This document shows positions 6,069-7,887 of a stretch of 7,887 nt of DNA, one piece after another (the stretch's first letter is position 1; every line of letters starts with the position of its first letter). The DNA comes from JBBIVB01 sp964567515 (GTDB lineage Bacteria; Patescibacteriota; Patescibacteriia; Veblenbacterales; UBA10138), in NCBI GenBank assembly GCA_964567515.1, contig CAZMMW010000041.1, forward strand, positions 1 through 7,887. The letters are read 5' to 3'. Under the pieces are notes generated by a model that saw only the letters and a program-made list of their open reading frames with translations, had not been told where the DNA came from and made no database searches. The translations under genes and the position numbers were made by a program.

Positions 6069-7196
6069 ATGGCAGCGCGTATGTACGATAATGAACCAAG
6101 CCCTTACCGGCGTATTGTGATTAGTTTTATTATAGCTACAATTGCTGTAATCGCTTTGATTCTTTACTATACCCTACCACGCGCCACTATAACTTTAGAA
6201 GCGCAACCGGAAAAACAAGTTTTAGAAACAGAAATTTTCGCTGGCATAGAAAATAATCAAGGCGACTTAATGAGTATTATCTTGTCTGCTGAAGAAAAAA
6301 CTAGCAAAAATTATAAAGCTCGCGGTACTGGAACTAAGGAAGAATATGCCAGCGGCACGGTTAATTTAATCAGTACTAATTCAGCTCCACAAACTTTGAT
6401 TGCCAAAACCAGATTGCTATCCTCAGACAATATCTTATTCCGCACCACCAAGCAAATAACTATCCCGGCTAATGGAAAAATTACTGTTGATGTTATGGCT
6501 GATCAATCCGGCGCGACATCGGAAATTGGCCCTACTAAATTCACCATCCCGGGATTAAATGCCACTTTACGCACTAAAATCTATGGGGAAAGTACCGAGG
6601 CTATGACGAGAAAAGAAAAAGCCGGCACGCAGATTTTAGCCAGCGATATAGACGACGCCCGCCGACAATTAACCGACGAAGTGACTCAAAAATTATTAGC
6701 TAGTTTGCGTGAGAAACTGCCAAGCGACAAACGTAATTTGAATGTAGTTTATAAAACTGATATTAGCGATCCTCAATCATCAGCCAAACCAGGCGCACAG
6801 GCTTCCGAATTTACCTACACTTTGACTGCCAAAGTCACGGCTATTTTTTATGATGCTCAAAGTTTAAGACAAATTGTGCTTAATAAATTAAACCAGAAAC
6901 CAGATAAAGATAAAGAAATTATTAACCTAGATGAACAAAGTGCCTCATTAACTATCACTGAAGTAGCTTCTGATAATAGTCGTGCTACTTTACAAGCCAA
7001 ATACTTAGGTGAAGCTGCTTGGCAAAATCTGGCACAGCTTATTAACCGAGAAGAATTATACGGCATGACTCCAGAAGAAGTACAAAAATATTTCTCTACT
7101 TATCCCGGAGTAACTAATGCAGAAATTAACTTATGGCCCTTCTGGGTTAAAACCGTACCCCAAATGTTTGACCATATAGAAATTATGGTTAAATAA
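6069..7196 (+). CDS. Membrane-anchored baseplate J-like domain protein
   Basis: The 375-residue product has a short cytoplasmic N-terminus ending SPYRR, one TM segment (about 15-35) and a large extracytoplasmic region. PRATITLEAQPE (38-49) starts the exposed part. A beta-rich stretch (about 90-165: ASGTVNLISTNSAPQTL, LLSSDNILFRTTK, ITIPANGK, SGATSEIGPTKFTIPGL) resembles the baseplate J/gp47-type domain often annotated in patescibacterial envelope proteins. A helical segment (about 190-216) follows. The C-terminus (331-372) has the GMTPEEVQKYFSTYPGV...WPFWVKTVP pattern I recall from the same family. The ATG at 6069 fits the promoter; a second Met at residue 5 is a possible alternative. No Shine-Dalgarno is present. 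No phage gene adjoins it, so despite the domain name it is more likely a chromosomal surface or secretion-related protein; its function is unknown. It probably heads an operon with the gene at 7232. Confidence 0.85.
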   Translation: MAARMYDNEPSPYRRIVISFIIATIAVIALILYYTLPRATITLEAQPEKQVLETEIFAGIENNQGDLMSIILSAEEKTSKNYKARGTGTKEEYASGTVNLISTNSAPQTLIAKTRLLSSDNILFRTTKQITIPANGKITVDVMADQSGATSEIGPTKFTIPGLNATLRTKIYGESTEAMTRKEKAGTQILASDIDDARRQLTDEVTQKLLASLREKLPSDKRNLNVVYKTDISDPQSSAKPGAQASEFTYTLTAKVTAIFYDAQSLRQIVLNKLNQKPDKDKEIINLDEQSASLTITEVASDNSRATLQAKYLGEAAWQNLAQLINREELYGMTPEEVQKYFSTYPGVTNAEINLWPFWVKTVPQMFDHIEIMVK

Positions 7197-7231
7197 ACAT
7201 ATAAAAAGATTAACTATTAATATCAATCATT

Positions 7232-7807
7232 ATGAGACCCAAAATAGAACGATGGTTAGAAGAAAAAAATATTTATGTAAACTATGAAAAGAAAAAACAA
7301 GAGGAAGATATTTTGGAGGAAAAGACGAGTCAACGAATAGCGGAGTTAAGAGCCAAAGGCTTTTTCAATGCTGAAAAGGCTAACCTTCCTATGGTAGCCG
7401 AATGGTTAAAGTCTGACAAAGAAAGACCAATGCCTTCAGAATTAACAGAAGAAGGAGAAAGACAAAAAATAATTATAGAATACTTGCGCGATATTATAAC
7501 TACTCTCGAAAAAACACAGTACGAAAGCGGGGCGGTTACTATTGGCAATAATCAAGATAATCTTGAAGGACTAAAACTTATTCTAGGAATCAACCAACAG
7601 CCATATGAAACTAAAGAGGAAAATTTTACCGGTGAACAAGTAGTTATTAACAAATTTGCAACCAATACTGATAACCTCGTCTTGCACACGATTAGTAATA
7701 AGAAAGGTTTGAAATTAGCTGAATTCGAAATATTGGGTGATAATGATTTAAAAAAAGAGAAGAAAAAAATAGAAGCCCAAGAAAAAATTCAAGGCGATGA
7801 ACAATAG
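7232..7807 (+). CDS. Charged protein of unknown function
   Basis: I do not recognise this 191-residue protein. It has no signal peptide or TM segment, so it is probably cytoplasmic. The N-terminal third is helical and charged (RWLEEKNIYVNYEKKKQEEDILEEK, written across residues 7-31), followed by a segment with WLKSDKERPMP (58-68), a helix (about 76-95) and a mixed alpha/beta middle (about 98-170: AVTIGNN, LEGLKLILGI, GEQVVINKF, LAEFEIL). The C-terminal 20 residues are mostly Lys and Glu (LKKEKKKIEAQEKIQ). It follows the baseplate J-like gene by 35 bp with no clear promoter or Shine-Dalgarno, so cotranscription is likely. Frame, ATG start and TAG stop are consistent across its length, and the translation has protein-like hydrophobic spacing. 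It may be a lineage-specific gene. Confidence 0.75.
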   Translation: MRPKIERWLEEKNIYVNYEKKKQEEDILEEKTSQRIAELRAKGFFNAEKANLPMVAEWLKSDKERPMPSELTEEGERQKIIIEYLRDIITTLEKTQYESGAVTIGNNQDNLEGLKLILGINQQPYETKEENFTGEQVVINKFATNTDNLVLHTISNKKGLKLAEFEILGDNDLKKEKKKIEAQEKIQGDEQ

Positions 7808-7841
7808 CAGTCGCATACCATTAAAACTATTAATGTACAGT

Positions 7842-7862
7842 TAACAGTCAATGGTAACAGTC
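7842..7862 (+). repeat. Short direct repeat of TAACAGTC in the terminal intergenic region
   Basis: TAACAGTC occurs at 7842-7849 and again at 7855-7862, separated by AATGG, so the units are 13 bp apart. A shorter CAGTC also occurs at 7808-7812. The spacing is close to, but not exactly, one helical turn. It precedes a gene whose start lies beyond the window and could be a regulator site or chance. Confidence 0.4.
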
Positions 7863-7878
7863 TGTAGGTATTTCTCTT

Positions 7879-7884
7879 GAGGAG
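7879..7884 (+). promoter_or_regulatory. Strong Shine-Dalgarno for a gene starting just past the window
   Basis: GAGGAG is a near-perfect complement to the usual 16S 3' end and lies 3 bases from the window edge. With normal spacing a start codon would fall a few bases outside. It contrasts with the plus-strand genes within the window, none of which has such a site. Confidence 0.5.
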
Positions 7885-7887
7885 TCA

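Noticed and set aside
7168..7194. TTGACC (7168) with TTAAAT (7189) as a promoter for the gene at 7232
   Set aside because: The spacer is only 15 bp and the -10 is poor; readthrough from the promoter at 6011 explains expression more simply.
6069..7196. Prophage or contractile-injection system suggested by the baseplate J-like domain
   Set aside because: The protein is membrane anchored and surrounded by chromosomal genes; no tail, sheath, spike or portal gene is present.

Overview
This window is about 8 kb of AT-rich, tightly packed bacterial chromosome. It looks like a candidate-phyla-radiation (Patescibacteria) genome. The main evidence is the DNA polymerase III alpha subunit, whose palm and neighbouring motifs (ATTRGSAAGSLVSY, FGHQGFPMTIERAM, a degenerate QLSSSGM) match what I remember of patescibacterial DnaE. 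Two companion genes support this: a roughly 100-residue one-TM protein beginning with a TSKDIL motif, and a one-TM 'baseplate J-like' protein ending in a PFWV-x-x-VP motif. Both are families I associate with that radiation. TGA, TAA and TAG are each used once or more as stops and no gene contains an internal TGA, so the standard bacterial code fits and the TGA=Gly code of some patescibacteria does not. These family matches are from memory; no search was run.

Layout. On the minus strand (9-1986) lies a two-gene operon read leftward: an unrecognised bitopic envelope protein followed, after one base, by rodA, the SEDS peptidoglycan polymerase. The stop of the first gene lies beside the rodA Shine-Dalgarno, so translation is probably coupled. 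A divergent intergenic region (1987-2098) holds one extended -10 promoter for each direction and an inverted repeat between them. The plus strand then carries the small TM/amphipathic protein (2099-2398), a 137-bp gap with a weak terminator-like structure, dnaE (2536-5994), a gap with a near-consensus sigma70-type promoter (6011-6039), the baseplate J-like membrane protein (6069-7196), and a charged protein of unknown function (7232-7807). The last 80 bases are intergenic, with short direct repeats and a strong Shine-Dalgarno at the very end that probably belongs to the next gene.

How the genes fit together. rodA and its partner concern cell-wall elongation and the envelope. dnaE is the replicative polymerase, with an apparently intact PHP metal site and an internal clamp-binding motif. 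The baseplate J-like protein is an envelope-anchored protein with no other phage genes nearby, so there is no sign of a prophage. I see no tRNA, rRNA, CRISPR array, insertion sequence or defence system.

The least ordinary signals are three. First, two plus-strand genes share a promoter-leader-start arrangement with identical spacing and no Shine-Dalgarno. Second, an inverted repeat sits between the two divergent promoters. Third, rodA is coupled to an uncharacterised bitopic protein with what look like two tandem beta-sandwich modules. I did not find a convincing new multi-gene system.
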